Shown: positions 1-8,898, counted from the first letter of the stretch. The stretch: 64,000 bases of DNA from Amycolatopsis oliviviridis (GCF_014654365.1 NZ_BNAY01000001.1:1054001-1118000), one strand, 5' to 3'. Program-made: numbers and translations. Notes: a model not told the origin generated them from the sequence alone.

Positions 1-150
1 GACTTGCTGTTCCTGCTCAACACGAATGGGCGCCGTCACACGCGCAAAGGCGTGACGGCGCTGGTGGAGCGCGCCGGCCTGCGGCTCGAAAGTGTCACCC
101 CGGTGCCCCCGCTCCTGCATGTGGTCGAGGCGAGTGTTCCGTCGGCCTGA
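1..150 (+). CDS. O-methyltransferase, C-terminal fragment (cut by window edge)
   Basis: Frame 1 is open from base 1 to TGA at 148-150 and gives the last 49 residues of a protein. The tail has NGRRHTRKG, then ALVERAGLRLESV, a run of prolines and HVVEA. This resembles the end of class I small-molecule O-methyltransferases of polyketide clusters (pattern GGRERT..E...LL..AGF.......P.....VIEA). The SAM-binding fold lies outside the window. The next gene starts 46 bp downstream in the same direction, so this is probably a tailoring gene of the same cluster. The assignment rests on a short stretch. Confidence 0.5.
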   Translation, partial: DLLFLLNTNGRRHTRKGVTALVERAGLRLESVTPVPPLLHVVEASVPSA

Positions 151-195
151 CGGTTGCTCGCGCGCCACAGGCGAGTCCGTTAGAGAGGAGTCCCG

Positions 196-1467
196 ATGAC
201 CGCAGACGTGACGACGATGCACCCAGCGGCCGAGCACGCTGCCAACGAGGCGTTCGCCGAGCTTCTGTTCTCCCCCGAAGGCAGGGTCGATCCGCATGCG
301 CGCTACCGCCGCCTGCGTGAGGCCGTGCCTGTTCATCGCAGCACGCTGGGAACCTGGGTGGTATCCCGGTATGACGACGCGAACGCGGCTCTGCGTGCCA
401 AGCAAATCGGCAAGGACGTGCACACCTTCATGGCCGGGCGTTTCAGCGACGAGTGGGACCAGCACGCCGCTCTGGTCAAGCTCGGCTCGACGATGCTGTG
501 GGCGAACCCACCAGAGCACACCCGGCTTCGTCGCATCGTCAGTCGGGCTTTCACCTCGAAACGGGTGTCGGCGCACCGCGCCTTCATCGTGCGGCGGGTC
601 GACGAGCTGCTGGAGCCGTTCGTCCGCGACGGCGGCGGCGACGTCTGCAACGACTTCTGCTTCCCGTTGCCTCTCAGCGTCGTCGCCGGCCTGCTCGGTG
701 TTCCTCAGGAGGAGGCCCCGCTGCTGCGGGAACCGATCAGGGACTTCCAGCGTGTGTTCGAGCTGGGAATGACCGCTTCGGAGCTGCAGGCGGCGGACCG
801 GGCCGCGGACTTCCTGGACGAGTACTACGGCCGGCTCGTGGACAGAAAGCAGCGCACGCGCGGGGACGACCTGCTCTCCGCCCTGATCGACACCGACGAC
901 GAGGCCGCCCGGCTCAGCCGGGCGGAACTTGTCCAGATGTGCCACATGATCATCGCCGCGGGCAGCGAGACGACGACGTTCTTCCTCACCAACGGCATCC
1001 GGCTCTTCATGGAGAACCCGGACCAGGCGGACCTGGTGCGGGGTGACCCGTCGCTCATGGGTTCCGCGATCGACGAGGTACTGCGGATGGATCCGCCTGC
1101 TCACATGGTCCCACGCACCACCGACGAGACGACGGAGATCGGGGGAGTCGCGATCCCGCCCGGGTCGCGACTGATGGTGCTCATCGCCGGGGCCAATCGC
1201 GACCCGGAGCACTTCACGGACCCCGACCGCTTCGACGTCACCCGCGCGGAAAGCAGCCCGATCTCCTTCGGCGCGGGCATCCATGCGTGCCCAGGATGGC
1301 GGCTCGCGAAGCTCCAGGCCGAGATCGTGTTTCCGGAGATCCTGCGCCGGTTTCCACGCCTGGAACTGGCCGAGTCGTTGCGCCACCGGCCGCGGGTCGC
1401 GTTCCCCCAGGTCGAAGCCATGATCGTGAGAAATGGGACGCGAGCCGGGAAAGGCGGGGCGTCATGA
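196..1467 (+). CDS. Cytochrome P450 monooxygenase
   Basis: A 423-aa soluble bacterial class I P450, likely to hydroxylate or oxidise the polyketide using ferredoxin-derived electrons. Visible landmarks are the I-helix oxygen-activation motif AGSETT starting near residue 255, the K-helix ExxR pair at E294/R297, and the haem loop FGAGIHACPG with the thiolate ligand Cys365. Length is normal for actinomycete CYPs. The start ATG follows a GAGAGGAG ribosome site. The stop overlaps the next start (ATGA, 1464-1467), so it is translationally coupled to the SCP2-like gene. Substrate cannot be read from sequence. Confidence 0.93.
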   Translation: MTADVTTMHPAAEHAANEAFAELLFSPEGRVDPHARYRRLREAVPVHRSTLGTWVVSRYDDANAALRAKQIGKDVHTFMAGRFSDEWDQHAALVKLGSTMLWANPPEHTRLRRIVSRAFTSKRVSAHRAFIVRRVDELLEPFVRDGGGDVCNDFCFPLPLSVVAGLLGVPQEEAPLLREPIRDFQRVFELGMTASELQAADRAADFLDEYYGRLVDRKQRTRGDDLLSALIDTDDEAARLSRAELVQMCHMIIAAGSETTTFFLTNGIRLFMENPDQADLVRGDPSLMGSAIDEVLRMDPPAHMVPRTTDETTEIGGVAIPPGSRLMVLIAGANRDPEHFTDPDRFDVTRAESSPISFGAGIHACPGWRLAKLQAEIVFPEILRRFPRLELAESLRHRPRVAFPQVEAMIVRNGTRAGKGGAS

Positions 1468-1880
1468 CCGCCGGGACGAACGCAGCGCGGACGGTGCACT
1501 ACCTGTCCGATGAGTACCTGGCCGAGCTGAGCCGGCTGACCACGGCTGCCCCGGCGCCCCCGGCCCGGGCTGACGTTCGGCTGCAGTTTCACGCGACCGA
1601 TACCCCGGAAGGCGAGATCGACCACTATTGGGTGGTGCGTCGCGGCACCCTGACGCGGGCCGCACGGGGACGGCTGGAGACCCCCGACCTCACGATCACG
1701 GCCACTTACGCAGACCTCGTCGCGTTCCAGACCGGCGAGCTCCATGTCGCCACCGCGTTGGTCACCGGCCGCTTCGCCGTGGAGGGCGACAAGGCGAAGC
1801 TGCTGGAGCTGATGTTGGTGCTGCAGACCGGCCACTACGCCCGCGCCGCGGCAGCGCTGTGGGAGAGGACGCAATGGTGA
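1464..1880 (+). CDS. SCP2 sterol-transfer-like small protein
   Basis: A 138-aa protein starting at the ATG that overlaps the P450 stop. The central part (VRLQFHAT, then a D-x-x-I-T-A-T-Y stretch, FQTGELHVATALVTGRFAVEGD) follows the SCP2 domain pattern: a lipid-binding sandwich in which G.L....A...G...V.GD is conserved. Such stand-alone SCP2 proteins bind hydrophobic ligands. Coupling to a P450 suggests it presents a hydrophobic polyketide intermediate, which is inference. A longer upstream reading frame exists, but it would overlap the P450 by about 180 bp and is not credible. Confidence 0.65.
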   Translation: MTAGTNAARTVHYLSDEYLAELSRLTTAAPAPPARADVRLQFHATDTPEGEIDHYWVVRRGTLTRAARGRLETPDLTITATYADLVAFQTGELHVATALVTGRFAVEGDKAKLLELMLVLQTGHYARAAAALWERTQW

Positions 1881-1929
1881 CCTGGCAGGGCATCCCGACG
1901 ACCGGACCAGAGTTCAAGGAGACCACCCG

Positions 1930-2250
1930 ATGCTGACCCACACCCTCGTCTTCTCGTTTCCCGACTCGATGTCCGGATCGGACCGCGAGCGGTTCTTCGG
2001 CGAGCTCGCCAACATCATCGGCAGCTCGGGTATCGCCGACTCGTTCGTCTACCGCAAGCACGTCCCGCTCGCAGAGGAGAGCCACGCACCGGTCTTCGTC
2101 TCCTCCGCGATCGCAGAAGTGCGCTGCGCGGACCTCGGCACGCTGGAGAAGCTTTCCGTGCACCCGCCCCTTGGAGAGTTCACTCAGCGCTGGATGACCG
2201 CGTTCCCCTACCAGGTGGTCTGGGTGAACAGCGAAGACGAGGCGGAATGA
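1930..2250 (+). CDS. Dabb-like (stress-responsive alpha/beta-barrel) small protein
   Basis: A 106-aa protein preceded by AAGGAG about 9 bases before its ATG. It opens with MLTHTLVFSF and closes with a VHPPLGEFTQRW...YQVVWVN segment. That matches the ferredoxin-like Dabb fold (R/THxVLFxF at the start, HPxHxxF...P near the end). Dabb proteins in aromatic polyketide clusters sometimes act as cyclases. Here only the fold is suggested, and activity is unknown. It sits in the P450-SCP2-Dabb-nucleotidyltransferase run. Family recognition is moderate because the similarity is confined to the two ends. Confidence 0.5.
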   Translation: MLTHTLVFSFPDSMSGSDRERFFGELANIIGSSGIADSFVYRKHVPLAEESHAPVFVSSAIAEVRCADLGTLEKLSVHPPLGEFTQRWMTAFPYQVVWVNSEDEAE

Positions 2251-2347
2251 TCGACGCGCTCGGGTGTCGCCGCCGGGCCTGCGTTCGCCGCGTACGTGGT
2301 CCCGAGACACGGGCTGCCCGCCGTGCGGCGCCACGCTGGAGGGAATC

Positions 2348-3274
2348 GTGAAGGGGATCGTCCTGGCCGGTGGGAACGGAACCCGCCTGCATCCGATCAC
2401 GCTCGGCACTTCGAAACAGCTCTTGCCCATTTACGACAAACCGATGATCTACTATCCGATCTCGGTGCTCATGCTCGCGGGTATCACCGACATCCTGATC
2501 ATAACCGCCCCTCAGTACTTGGAATCGTTTCGTCGCCTTCTCGGTGAGGGGTCCCGGCTCGGCGTGCGGTTCAGCTATGCCGCGCAGGACAAGCCGCGAG
2601 GACTGGCCGACGCCTTCATCCTGGGCGCCGACCACATCGGCGATGAGCCGGTGGCGCTGGTACTGGGGGACAACATCTTCCACGGTCCCGGGTTCGGCCG
2701 GAGGCTCCGTGACGCTGTCCGCGACATCGACGGCTGCGTGCTGTTCGGCTACCCGGTCAGCGACCCGGAGCGTTATGGTGTGGTCGAGGTCGACGCCAAC
2801 GGCGATCCGGTCACCTTGGAAGAAAAGCCGGCGGCACCACGTTCGAACGTCGCGGTGACCGGGCTCTACCTCTACGACAACGACGTCGTCGACATCGCGG
2901 CGCACCTCACGCCTTCGCCGCGCGGCGAGCTGGAGATCACGGACATCAATCGGCACTACCTCGACCGCGGTAAGTGTCGTCTGGTTTCTTTGGGTCGCGG
3001 TTTTGCCTGGCTTGACACCGGCACCCACGACGCGCTGATCGACGCGAGCCAGTTCGTGCAGACCCTCGAACACCGCCAAGGAGTCCGGATCGCCTGCCTG
3101 GAGGAGATCGCCTGGCGGATGGGCTTCATCGACCGGGAGGCGTGCTACCGCCTCGGTCGCGATCTCTCCCATTCCTCTTACGGTCTTTACATAATGGCAG
3201 CGGCCGGCGAACCCCTGGAGAGCATGGCATGGCCGATTCCGCAGGAGGCGGTTGCAGGCAGGGGGTCCGCGTGA
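2348..3274 (+). CDS. rmlA: Glucose-1-phosphate thymidylyltransferase (RmlA family)
   Basis: A 308-aa nucleotidyltransferase that makes dTDP-glucose from dTTP and glucose-1-phosphate, the first step of deoxysugar supply. The signature GGNGTRLHP...SKQLLPIYDKPMIYYP spans about residues 8-37. GDNIFHG and the EITD..N.YL segment are also RmlA-like. I chose GTG at 2348 because GGAGG lies directly upstream and the family begins MKGIVLAGG; the frame is open further upstream but that part looks non-coding. No RmlB 4,6-dehydratase is seen in the window, so it must lie elsewhere. Stop overlaps the next start. Confidence 0.9.
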   Translation: MKGIVLAGGNGTRLHPITLGTSKQLLPIYDKPMIYYPISVLMLAGITDILIITAPQYLESFRRLLGEGSRLGVRFSYAAQDKPRGLADAFILGADHIGDEPVALVLGDNIFHGPGFGRRLRDAVRDIDGCVLFGYPVSDPERYGVVEVDANGDPVTLEEKPAAPRSNVAVTGLYLYDNDVVDIAAHLTPSPRGELEITDINRHYLDRGKCRLVSLGRGFAWLDTGTHDALIDASQFVQTLEHRQGVRIACLEEIAWRMGFIDREACYRLGRDLSHSSYGLYIMAAAGEPLESMAWPIPQEAVAGRGSA

Positions 3275-4239
3275 TGGTGCCTTCGTTCAGTCCTGCGAAC
3301 GAACCGCTGGCCGCCGTGATCGGTGCCGACGGTTCTCTCGGCGCCCGGCTGGTGCGTGCGCTGTGGTGGAAGGGGGTTCCCACGCTCGGCTACACCGCCG
3401 AACACCCGGCGATGCGCGGCTCGATCCCCGATCCGGATCTTCTCGGGGTGGACGTGGTGTTCTTCGTGCCGGATCGGATGAGCCCCGCGGTCGCAGAGCG
3501 GGACCCGGACCGGGTCAGCGAGAGTATTGCTGAGCTACGCGTGTTGCTCACCGTGTTGTCCGTGAGCGGTCGGCGTCCTGTCGTCGTGCTCGAGGGATCG
3601 GGCGGGACGGTGTACGACGCAACGTGCGAACCGCCCTATGCGGAGCTGACCGCGGTGAACCCGACGACCGCCTACGGCCGGGCCAAGCTGGAGCAGGAGG
3701 AGGCGTTGGCCGCGGCGGTGGACGGTATCGCGCCGGTCGTGCTGCGGGTCGCCAACTTCTACGGACCGGGACAGCGGACGAGCGCCGGCTACGGTGTCGT
3801 CGGGCACTGGATGGAGGCGGCGCTCGCGGGAGAGCCGCTGCGCATCCTCGGGCACGGGGGCTCGCGGCGCGACTACATCCACATCGCCGACGTCACGAGC
3901 GCGATGCTCGCGGTACTGCGTCGGGCACCCGCATTCCGCGCGGACAAGCGACCGGTCGTCCTGAACATCGGTTCGGGGGAGTCCACTTCGCTGAACGAAC
4001 TGCACCGGCAGTTCGAGGCCGTCGTCGGCCGCACCCTTGTGTCCGAACGGGACAAGGCGCGGTCGTTCGACCGCCAGGACTCTTGGCTTGACGTCCGCCG
4101 GGCCGCGGAGGTGCTGGGCTGGCGTCCGCGAATCACACTCGCGGACGGGCTCGCCGACACGTGGCGCTCCTACCTGGCGCGCCACGAGCGAGACGCTCGT
4201 GCACGTACCGGGAATCGCGCGGCCGGCCCTGGTGGCTAG
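3274..4239 (+). CDS. NAD-dependent epimerase/dehydratase (NDP-sugar SDR)
   Basis: A 321-aa extended SDR. The N-terminal Rossmann loop reads GADGSLG (a GxxGxxG variant). The catalytic pair is in YGRAK, followed by a typical RVANFYGPGQR...G sugar-nucleotide segment and DYIHIADVT. It most likely acts as a 4-ketoreductase or epimerase on a dTDP-4-keto-6-deoxysugar made from the neighbouring RmlA product. ATG 3274 shares one base with the RmlA stop; GTG 3271 in the same frame is an alternative. It is the last gene of the 196-4239 run and converges on the TetR gene. Confidence 0.82.
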   Translation: MVPSFSPANEPLAAVIGADGSLGARLVRALWWKGVPTLGYTAEHPAMRGSIPDPDLLGVDVVFFVPDRMSPAVAERDPDRVSESIAELRVLLTVLSVSGRRPVVVLEGSGGTVYDATCEPPYAELTAVNPTTAYGRAKLEQEEALAAAVDGIAPVVLRVANFYGPGQRTSAGYGVVGHWMEAALAGEPLRILGHGGSRRDYIHIADVTSAMLAVLRRAPAFRADKRPVVLNIGSGESTSLNELHRQFEAVVGRTLVSERDKARSFDRQDSWLDVRRAAEVLGWRPRITLADGLADTWRSYLARHERDARARTGNRAAGPGG

Positions 4240-4268
4240 CGGTGAACAGGCGCAGGCGGTCGAGTGGG

Positions 4269-4847
4269 TCAGCGCTCTGGACGGGGCCGTACGCCGTCCA
4301 GAACGAGGTCGAGATGACGGCGCCAGTTCGCAGGCTCGCCTCGTGAGAAGTACATCGTCGCCATGATGCTGCTGACGAGCATCCGGAAGTCGTCGAGGCC
4401 GAAGTCGGCGCGCACCGCCCCGGCCTGGGCCGCACGCTCGATGATCCGCGCGAGGATCTCGGCGTAGACGTGCTTCTCTTCCTCGATGGCCTCCCAGTCG
4501 AAGTCGGTGGAGCCCATGAGCGCGAGCTGGAAGATGGCATCGCCGTCGGCCGCCTCGAGATACGTCCGCAGCATCTCCTCGAACGCCTCTTGCGGATCGG
4601 CGAGCTTGTCGGCCACGCGTGCGAGCTCGGCCATTCCCTCGAAGCGTTCGCGGACCAGTGCGGTGAGCAGCGCCTCCTTGTTGGGGAAGTGCCGGTAGAG
4701 CGTGCCTATACCGAGACCGCAGTACTCCGCGATCTCATCCATCTGCACCTCTCGTCCGCGGCGCGCGAACAGCTCGCGTGCGCCTTGAGTGATTCGCTCG
4801 CGGTTGCGCCGTGCGTCGGCGCGCAGAGGGCGTGAGGTCTCGGTCAT
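4269..4847 (-). CDS. TetR/AcrR family transcriptional repressor
   Basis: A 192-aa protein with an N-terminal TetR helix-turn-helix (residues about 20-65: ITQGARELFARRG, then EYCGLGIGTLYRHFPNKEALL). The C-terminal ligand pocket is family-variable. It lies divergent from the sugar-isomerase-like gene at 4989. A palindrome at 4877-4898, between the two starts, recurs at 7246-7267 in front of the MFS pump. That makes it the likely local repressor of efflux, released by the pathway product or an intermediate (inference from site sharing). Confidence 0.9.
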   Translation of the reverse strand: MTETSRPLRADARRNRERITQGARELFARRGREVQMDEIAEYCGLGIGTLYRHFPNKEALLTALVRERFEGMAELARVADKLADPQEAFEEMLRTYLEAADGDAIFQLALMGSTDFDWEAIEEEKHVYAEILARIIERAAQAGAVRADFGLDDFRMLVSSIMATMYFSRGEPANWRRHLDLVLDGVRPRPER

Positions 4848-4876
4848 CGGTTCCTATCCTAGGCCGCCGATACGAC

Positions 4877-4898
4877 AAGCGGAAGGTTGGTTCCGCAT
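4877..4898. promoter_or_regulatory. Candidate TetR operator, copy 1
   Basis: Contains the perfect inverted repeat GCGGAA-N6-TTCCGC (4879-4896) followed by AT. It sits in the divergent gap between the TetR gene and the sugar-isomerase-like gene. A 22-base box aligned over its whole length, with 17 identities by eye and an identical GGTTCCGCAT end, occurs at 7246-7267 upstream of the MFS transporter. Size and symmetry fit TetR-type operators. Confidence 0.55.
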
Positions 4899-4988
4899 GC
4901 TTGGAGGAAATCGAATGATGATCAGTGACACGCGGTTCCCGTGTCCTGGGGCCGCCCGGACAAGTCGGTCGTGTGCAAGGAGCAACCC

Positions 4989-5861
4989 GTGACGCCCGGG
5001 AGCCCACGTCGCGTGGCCACTTGCTGGACGACGGCCGGCGCCACCGTGCCCGGCGACGTCGCCGCCACGAGTCCCGAGGATATCCGTGCCCGGGTCGAGG
5101 CCGCCGCCGCGGCGGGTTTCGACGGCATCGGCATCAACGTTCCGGATCTGGCGATCGCACGCGACAGCCACGGCGACGCCGCGATCCGCGCGCTCCTCGA
5201 CGATCACGGGATCGGCTATCTGGAGCTCGATGCCCTGGGCGGCTGGGCTTCGACCGGCGAGGAGCGCGTGGTCTCGGACGCGCGGCGGCGAATCCTGCTG
5301 GATGCGGCCGGGAAACTCGGCGCAGACTTGATCAAGGTGATCCCGCCGATCGGGCCGGTCGCTGACGTCGGGCCCTTGGTGAGCGAGTTCGCGACGCTGG
5401 CGGGCCAGGCCGCCGACGTCGGGGCCAGGATCGGCATCGAGCCCATCTCCGTATGCAAGGTGGCGACGCCGGCGCAGGCCCTCGACCTGGTGCGGGGCGC
5501 AGGTCACCCCGCCGCCGGGGTCATCCTCGACAATTGGCAGATCTCGCGCGCCGGCCTCGGCGTCGACGTCGTGCGTGGATTCCCGCCGGAGTGGATCGCC
5601 TCGGTCGAGCTGTCCGACGGGACGGCGGAGCCCGGCGCGGACTTCTTCGCCGACTGCTTCGAGCACCGCAGGTTGCCGGGCTCGGGCGAGCTGGACGTCG
5701 CCGGGTTCGTCGATGCCCTGCGTCGGAGTGGCTACGACAAGGTGTGGGGGGTCGAGGTACTCGATGCCGAGTACCGCCGCCTTCCAGTGGGCCGCGCGAC
5801 GGAGTTGGCGTACGAGGCGCTGGTGGCCGCCACCACCGGTCGACCGCGCCTCGACGAATGA
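4989..5861 (+). CDS. Sugar phosphate isomerase/epimerase-like TIM-barrel protein
   Basis: A 290-aa protein of the xylose-isomerase-like TIM-barrel (AP endonuclease 2) superfamily. Metal-ligand-like acidic and histidine positions appear in order: GIGYLELDALGG, IGIEPIS, GVILDNWQISR, VELSDG, and GVEVLDAEYR near the end. GTG 4989 was chosen over GTG 4941 because AAGGAG ends 6 bases before it. Members isomerise, epimerise or dehydrate small polyols and keto acids. In this cluster it could modify a sugar or starter unit, but its substrate is not readable. It converges on the glycosyltransferase. Confidence 0.72.
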   Translation: MTPGSPRRVATCWTTAGATVPGDVAATSPEDIRARVEAAAAAGFDGIGINVPDLAIARDSHGDAAIRALLDDHGIGYLELDALGGWASTGEERVVSDARRRILLDAAGKLGADLIKVIPPIGPVADVGPLVSEFATLAGQAADVGARIGIEPISVCKVATPAQALDLVRGAGHPAAGVILDNWQISRAGLGVDVVRGFPPEWIASVELSDGTAEPGADFFADCFEHRRLPGSGELDVAGFVDALRRSGYDKVWGVEVLDAEYRRLPVGRATELAYEALVAATTGRPRLDE

Positions 5862-5885
5862 GGGCGGACTCGACAGCGGGCGAGC

Positions 5886-5911
5886 CCGCGCGGTCGTACT
5901 CGACCGCGCGG
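5886..5911. terminator. Hairpin terminator between convergent genes
   Basis: An 11-bp perfect stem (CCGCGCGGTCG / CGACCGCGCGG) with a TACT loop lies in the 53-bp gap between the convergent isomerase-like and glycosyltransferase genes. It probably works for both directions. There is no T-tract, as is usual in high-GC actinomycetes. Confidence 0.65.
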
Positions 5912-5914
5912 AGC

Positions 5915-7066
5915 TCAGCCCGGCCACGGCACGGCGATCTTCTCCAGGTCCGCGACGATCTGAGGCGGGGCGGGAAGGGCGCGGATCTCGGCGGACAGCG
6001 CACGCGCCCGGCGCGCGAACTCGGCGTCGGCCAGTATCGACGCACACGCACCGGCGACGACCGACGGCGTGTTGTCCTCGTCGTGGATCACCAGGCTCGA
6101 TCCGTGCCGCTCGATCATGTCCGTCGACTTTCGGAGCAGCTTGAACCTGTCGAGGATGACCTGGGGGACTCCGGCGTCCATCGCGTTCATCGCCGTCAGG
6201 CCGCCGTTGTGGTGAACGATGACGTCGCAGGTGGGGAGGATGAACTCGAGGGGGAGCCAGTCCGCGCGGATCCCGGGGTGCCGGGCCCGTAGTTCCTCGG
6301 CGAGGGACTCGGTCGCGGCCACGACCACGTCCACTTCGAGCGAACCGAGCTGTTCCACCAGCTCGTCCAGGTATTCCCCGCCGCCGCTACCCGCTTCGCG
6401 GCGACTGCCCAGGGTGACACAGACCCGGGGGCGCGACGCCTTGGTGTACATCCAAGGTTCGAGCTTGCGCTGTCGGTTGCCGGAAATCCACCGCATCATT
6501 CGGGCACCGTTGTGCTCGGGCAGGTGCAGGCTGGGGGGACAGATGTCCACCAGGAGATCCGGCTGGGGGACGTGATCGAGGCCCAGCGCCGCGAGCTCGG
6601 GTGCCAGCTCGACGTCGGCATGGGGGTGGGCCTCGTCGAGGGGCATCCAGTCCCAGGCCTGTCGCACGTGCGGCACGTCCAGGGTGGCACCGAGCATGGG
6701 CGTCGCGTAGTCGAGCGTGCCGCCGATGACGACGTCGGGACGCCAGCGGCGCGAAAACTCGACCAGACCGGGGAGGCCGACCGCGGCCTGACGGCCGAAC
6801 CAGGCTCCCAGGAACCAGGCCTCCTCGTCAGGAGCTGTCGGGAAGTTGATGGGACCACCCGGCCGGTCCATCGTCATGATGCTCTTGGTGGTCTCGTCGG
6901 TCTCGAAGGAGACCGCTGGGAGCCCGACGGCCGTGATCGTCGGGGTCAGCTCGTCGAACGCGGCCATGACGACTTCGTGGCCGGCGTTGCGCAGGGATGT
7001 CGCCAGCGGAGCCAGTGCGAATACCGACGCCGGACTGAATCCAGCGGCGACGAACAAAGTCCTCAT
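5915..7066 (-). CDS. Glycosyltransferase, GT-B fold (MGT/GT1 family)
   Basis: A 383-aa natural-product glycosyltransferase. The N-terminus (MRTLFVAAGFSPASVF..PLATSLRNAGHEV) is the acceptor Rossmann half. The C-terminal donor half ends with LPTCDVIVHHNGGLTAMNAMDAGVPQ, which is the GT1 nucleotide-diphospho-sugar signature (HHGGxGT...A..GVPQ) with HHNGGLTAM in place of HHGGAGT. It is expected to attach a deoxysugar to the aglycone from an NDP-sugar made by the RmlA/SDR pair. It is single-gene, minus strand, and divergent from the MFS gene across 320 bp. Confidence 0.9.
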   Translation of the reverse strand: MRTLFVAAGFSPASVFALAPLATSLRNAGHEVVMAAFDELTPTITAVGLPAVSFETDETTKSIMTMDRPGGPINFPTAPDEEAWFLGAWFGRQAAVGLPGLVEFSRRWRPDVVIGGTLDYATPMLGATLDVPHVRQAWDWMPLDEAHPHADVELAPELAALGLDHVPQPDLLVDICPPSLHLPEHNGARMMRWISGNRQRKLEPWMYTKASRPRVCVTLGSRREAGSGGGEYLDELVEQLGSLEVDVVVAATESLAEELRARHPGIRADWLPLEFILPTCDVIVHHNGGLTAMNAMDAGVPQVILDRFKLLRKSTDMIERHGSSLVIHDEDNTPSVVAGACASILADAEFARRARALSAEIRALPAPPQIVADLEKIAVPWPG

Positions 7067-7386
7067 AGGGAAGCCCGCCCTTCATCGGCGTGGTGCGGTT
7101 GGGGACGGGGGCGAAGCGGCAGGCAGCCCGCGTGGCTGCCATGGCCCGCCGCCGTCAGGACGACCGTGGCGGCAGGCGCTCGACCGGCGCTCTATCGGCG
7201 GTGAGTTCCAGGGCATGACCGACGACGCTGTTGACGGCTAAACGGAATCGGAGGTACGGTTCCGCATAGGTCGCCCCGTAGCGGTGCAGGCCCACGTAAG
7301 CGCCACCCCGGCGTGCCGCCCCGCGTCCGGGGCAGGCGATGACATCGCGGCGACATCGGAGCCGCATTCCGAGCCCAGAGGGAGTC
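7067..7386. other. 320-bp divergent promoter region (glycosyltransferase / MFS)
   Basis: No credible gene. Short frames here lack ribosome sites and family similarity. The notable element is the operator-like box at 7246-7267. The right end carries the MFS ribosome site (GAGGGAG, about 7378-7384). Confidence 0.6.
7246..7267. promoter_or_regulatory. Candidate TetR operator, copy 2
   Basis: This box matches the palindromic box at 4877-4898 at 17 of 22 positions by eye. They share the CGGA half and an identical GGTTCCGCAT end. It lies about 120 bp upstream of the MFS start, in the gap between the divergent glycosyltransferase and pump genes, where a repressor could control either. Confidence 0.5.
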
Positions 7387-8898
7387 ATGACCACCAACGA
7401 GAGAAGCGATCCCGACGCCGTGGTCCTCACGGGCAAGCCCGAACCCAGCGAGACTCCCGCTCGATCGAGCGATCAGGTGAGGGGCCGGACGCTGGTGCTG
7501 GTCGTGCTGTGCCTGGCGCAGTTCATGTGCGTTCTCGACGACACGATCGTCAACATCGCGCTGCCGTCCATTCAGACCGAGCTGGGGTTCTCCGGGACCA
7601 GCCTGCAGTGGGTGCTCAACGGATATCTGCTGACCTTCGGCGGGCTGCTCCTCTTGGCCGGTCGCGCGTCCGACCTGTTCGTGCGACGCACGGTCTTCCT
7701 GACCGGGTTGACCGTGTTCGGTCTGGCCTCGCTCACCTGCGGCCTCGCGGTGAGCCCGGCGATGCTCGTCATCTCCCGGATCGCCCAGGGGATCGGGGCG
7801 GCCATGATGTCGGCTTCGGCGCTGGCCATCCTCACCGCGACCTTCACGGGCCCGGCCCGCGCCCGCGCGTTCGGTCTGTGGGGTGGCCTGTCCGGGGCCG
7901 CGGGTGCCACCGGCGTGCTGCTCGGTGGGCTGTTGACCAGCACGCTGAACTGGCGCTGGGTGTTCCTCGTCAACGTCCCGGTCCTGGTCGTGGTGGCCGT
8001 CCTGACCCTGCGCCGCGTCAGTGCCGTCCGCTCGTCGGCGCGGCCCCCGCTCGATCTCTGGGGAGCGATCACGGTCACGACCGGTCTCGGGCTGCTGATC
8101 TTCGGCATCGTCAAATCCGAACAGTCCGGCTGGGGCTCGCCGGTGACGCTCTCGACGCTGGCCGCAGGGGTGGTCCTGCTGGTGGCTTTCCTTCTGGTCG
8201 AAAGGAAACACCCCTCGCCGCTCGTCCCGCTCGGGGTCTTCGCCCGGCGCAATGTGACCGGCGGCGCGATCTGCGCGCTGCTGCTGGCCAGCACGATGCT
8301 CGGCACGTTCTTCTTCCTTTCCCTGTACCTCCAGCAGGTCCTCGGCTTCAGCGCTCTCCAGAACGGTGTCGCGTTCTTGCCGTTCGCAATCGCGGTCATG
8401 TTCTCCGCCGCGGTGTCCTCGCAGCTGGTCACCAAGGTCGGATTCAAGCCGCTGCTGATGGGCGGGTTCGGTCTGCTCGTCGTCGCCCTGCTCTGGCTCG
8501 CGCAGATCGGCCTCCACGGCAGCTACTGGGTCGACGTGCTGGGTCCGGCGCTCCTCGCCGGCGTGGGCTTGGGAACGTTGCTGGTCAGCTCCGTGACCGC
8601 CACGACCCAGGACCTGAGCGGAGAAGGTGAGCTGGGGCTCGCCTCCGGTCTGGTGACCAGTACGAACCAGGTGGGTGGCGCGCTGGGGCTCGCCATCCTC
8701 TCGACGGCGGCCTTCGCCAGGGCCGACAGCCACTCGACCGCGCAGGCCGCCGCGCCGGAGTCTCTGCTCGCCGGTTTCCAGCTCGCGTTCTACGTCGCTG
8801 CGGGTTTTGCCCTCCTCGGGCTCGTGGTGTCCGCGGTCGTGACCACACGGGTCGTCGGCCAGCCTCTCAACGAAGCCCAGCAGATGGCACGTCACTGA
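7387..8898 (+). CDS. MFS drug:proton antiporter, DHA2 (14-TM, EmrB/QacA-like)
   Basis: A 503-aa integral membrane protein. Features are the DHA2 opening motif LDDTIVNIALPSI, the loop motif LLLLAGRASDLFVRR, the motif-C region (GLSGAAGATGVLLGGLL) and about 14 hydrophobic helices to the end. It probably exports the polyketide product and so gives self-resistance. ATG 7387 is preceded by GAGGGAG; an earlier in-frame ATG at 7339 has no ribosome site. The operator-like box shared with the TetR promoter indicates repression by that regulator. Confidence 0.92.
   Translation: MTTNERSDPDAVVLTGKPEPSETPARSSDQVRGRTLVLVVLCLAQFMCVLDDTIVNIALPSIQTELGFSGTSLQWVLNGYLLTFGGLLLLAGRASDLFVRRTVFLTGLTVFGLASLTCGLAVSPAMLVISRIAQGIGAAMMSASALAILTATFTGPARARAFGLWGGLSGAAGATGVLLGGLLTSTLNWRWVFLVNVPVLVVVAVLTLRRVSAVRSSARPPLDLWGAITVTTGLGLLIFGIVKSEQSGWGSPVTLSTLAAGVVLLVAFLLVERKHPSPLVPLGVFARRNVTGGAICALLLASTMLGTFFFLSLYLQQVLGFSALQNGVAFLPFAIAVMFSAAVSSQLVTKVGFKPLLMGGFGLLVVALLWLAQIGLHGSYWVDVLGPALLAGVGLGTLLVSSVTATTQDLSGEGELGLASGLVTSTNQVGGALGLAILSTAAFARADSHSTAQAAAPESLLAGFQLAFYVAAGFALLGLVVSAVVTTRVVGQPLNEAQQMARH

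Noticed and set aside
1874..1936. A 20-codon ORF (MVTWQGIP...) between the SCP2-like and Dabb-like genes
   Set aside because: It overlaps both neighbours' signals and has no own ribosome site or similarity; most likely chance.
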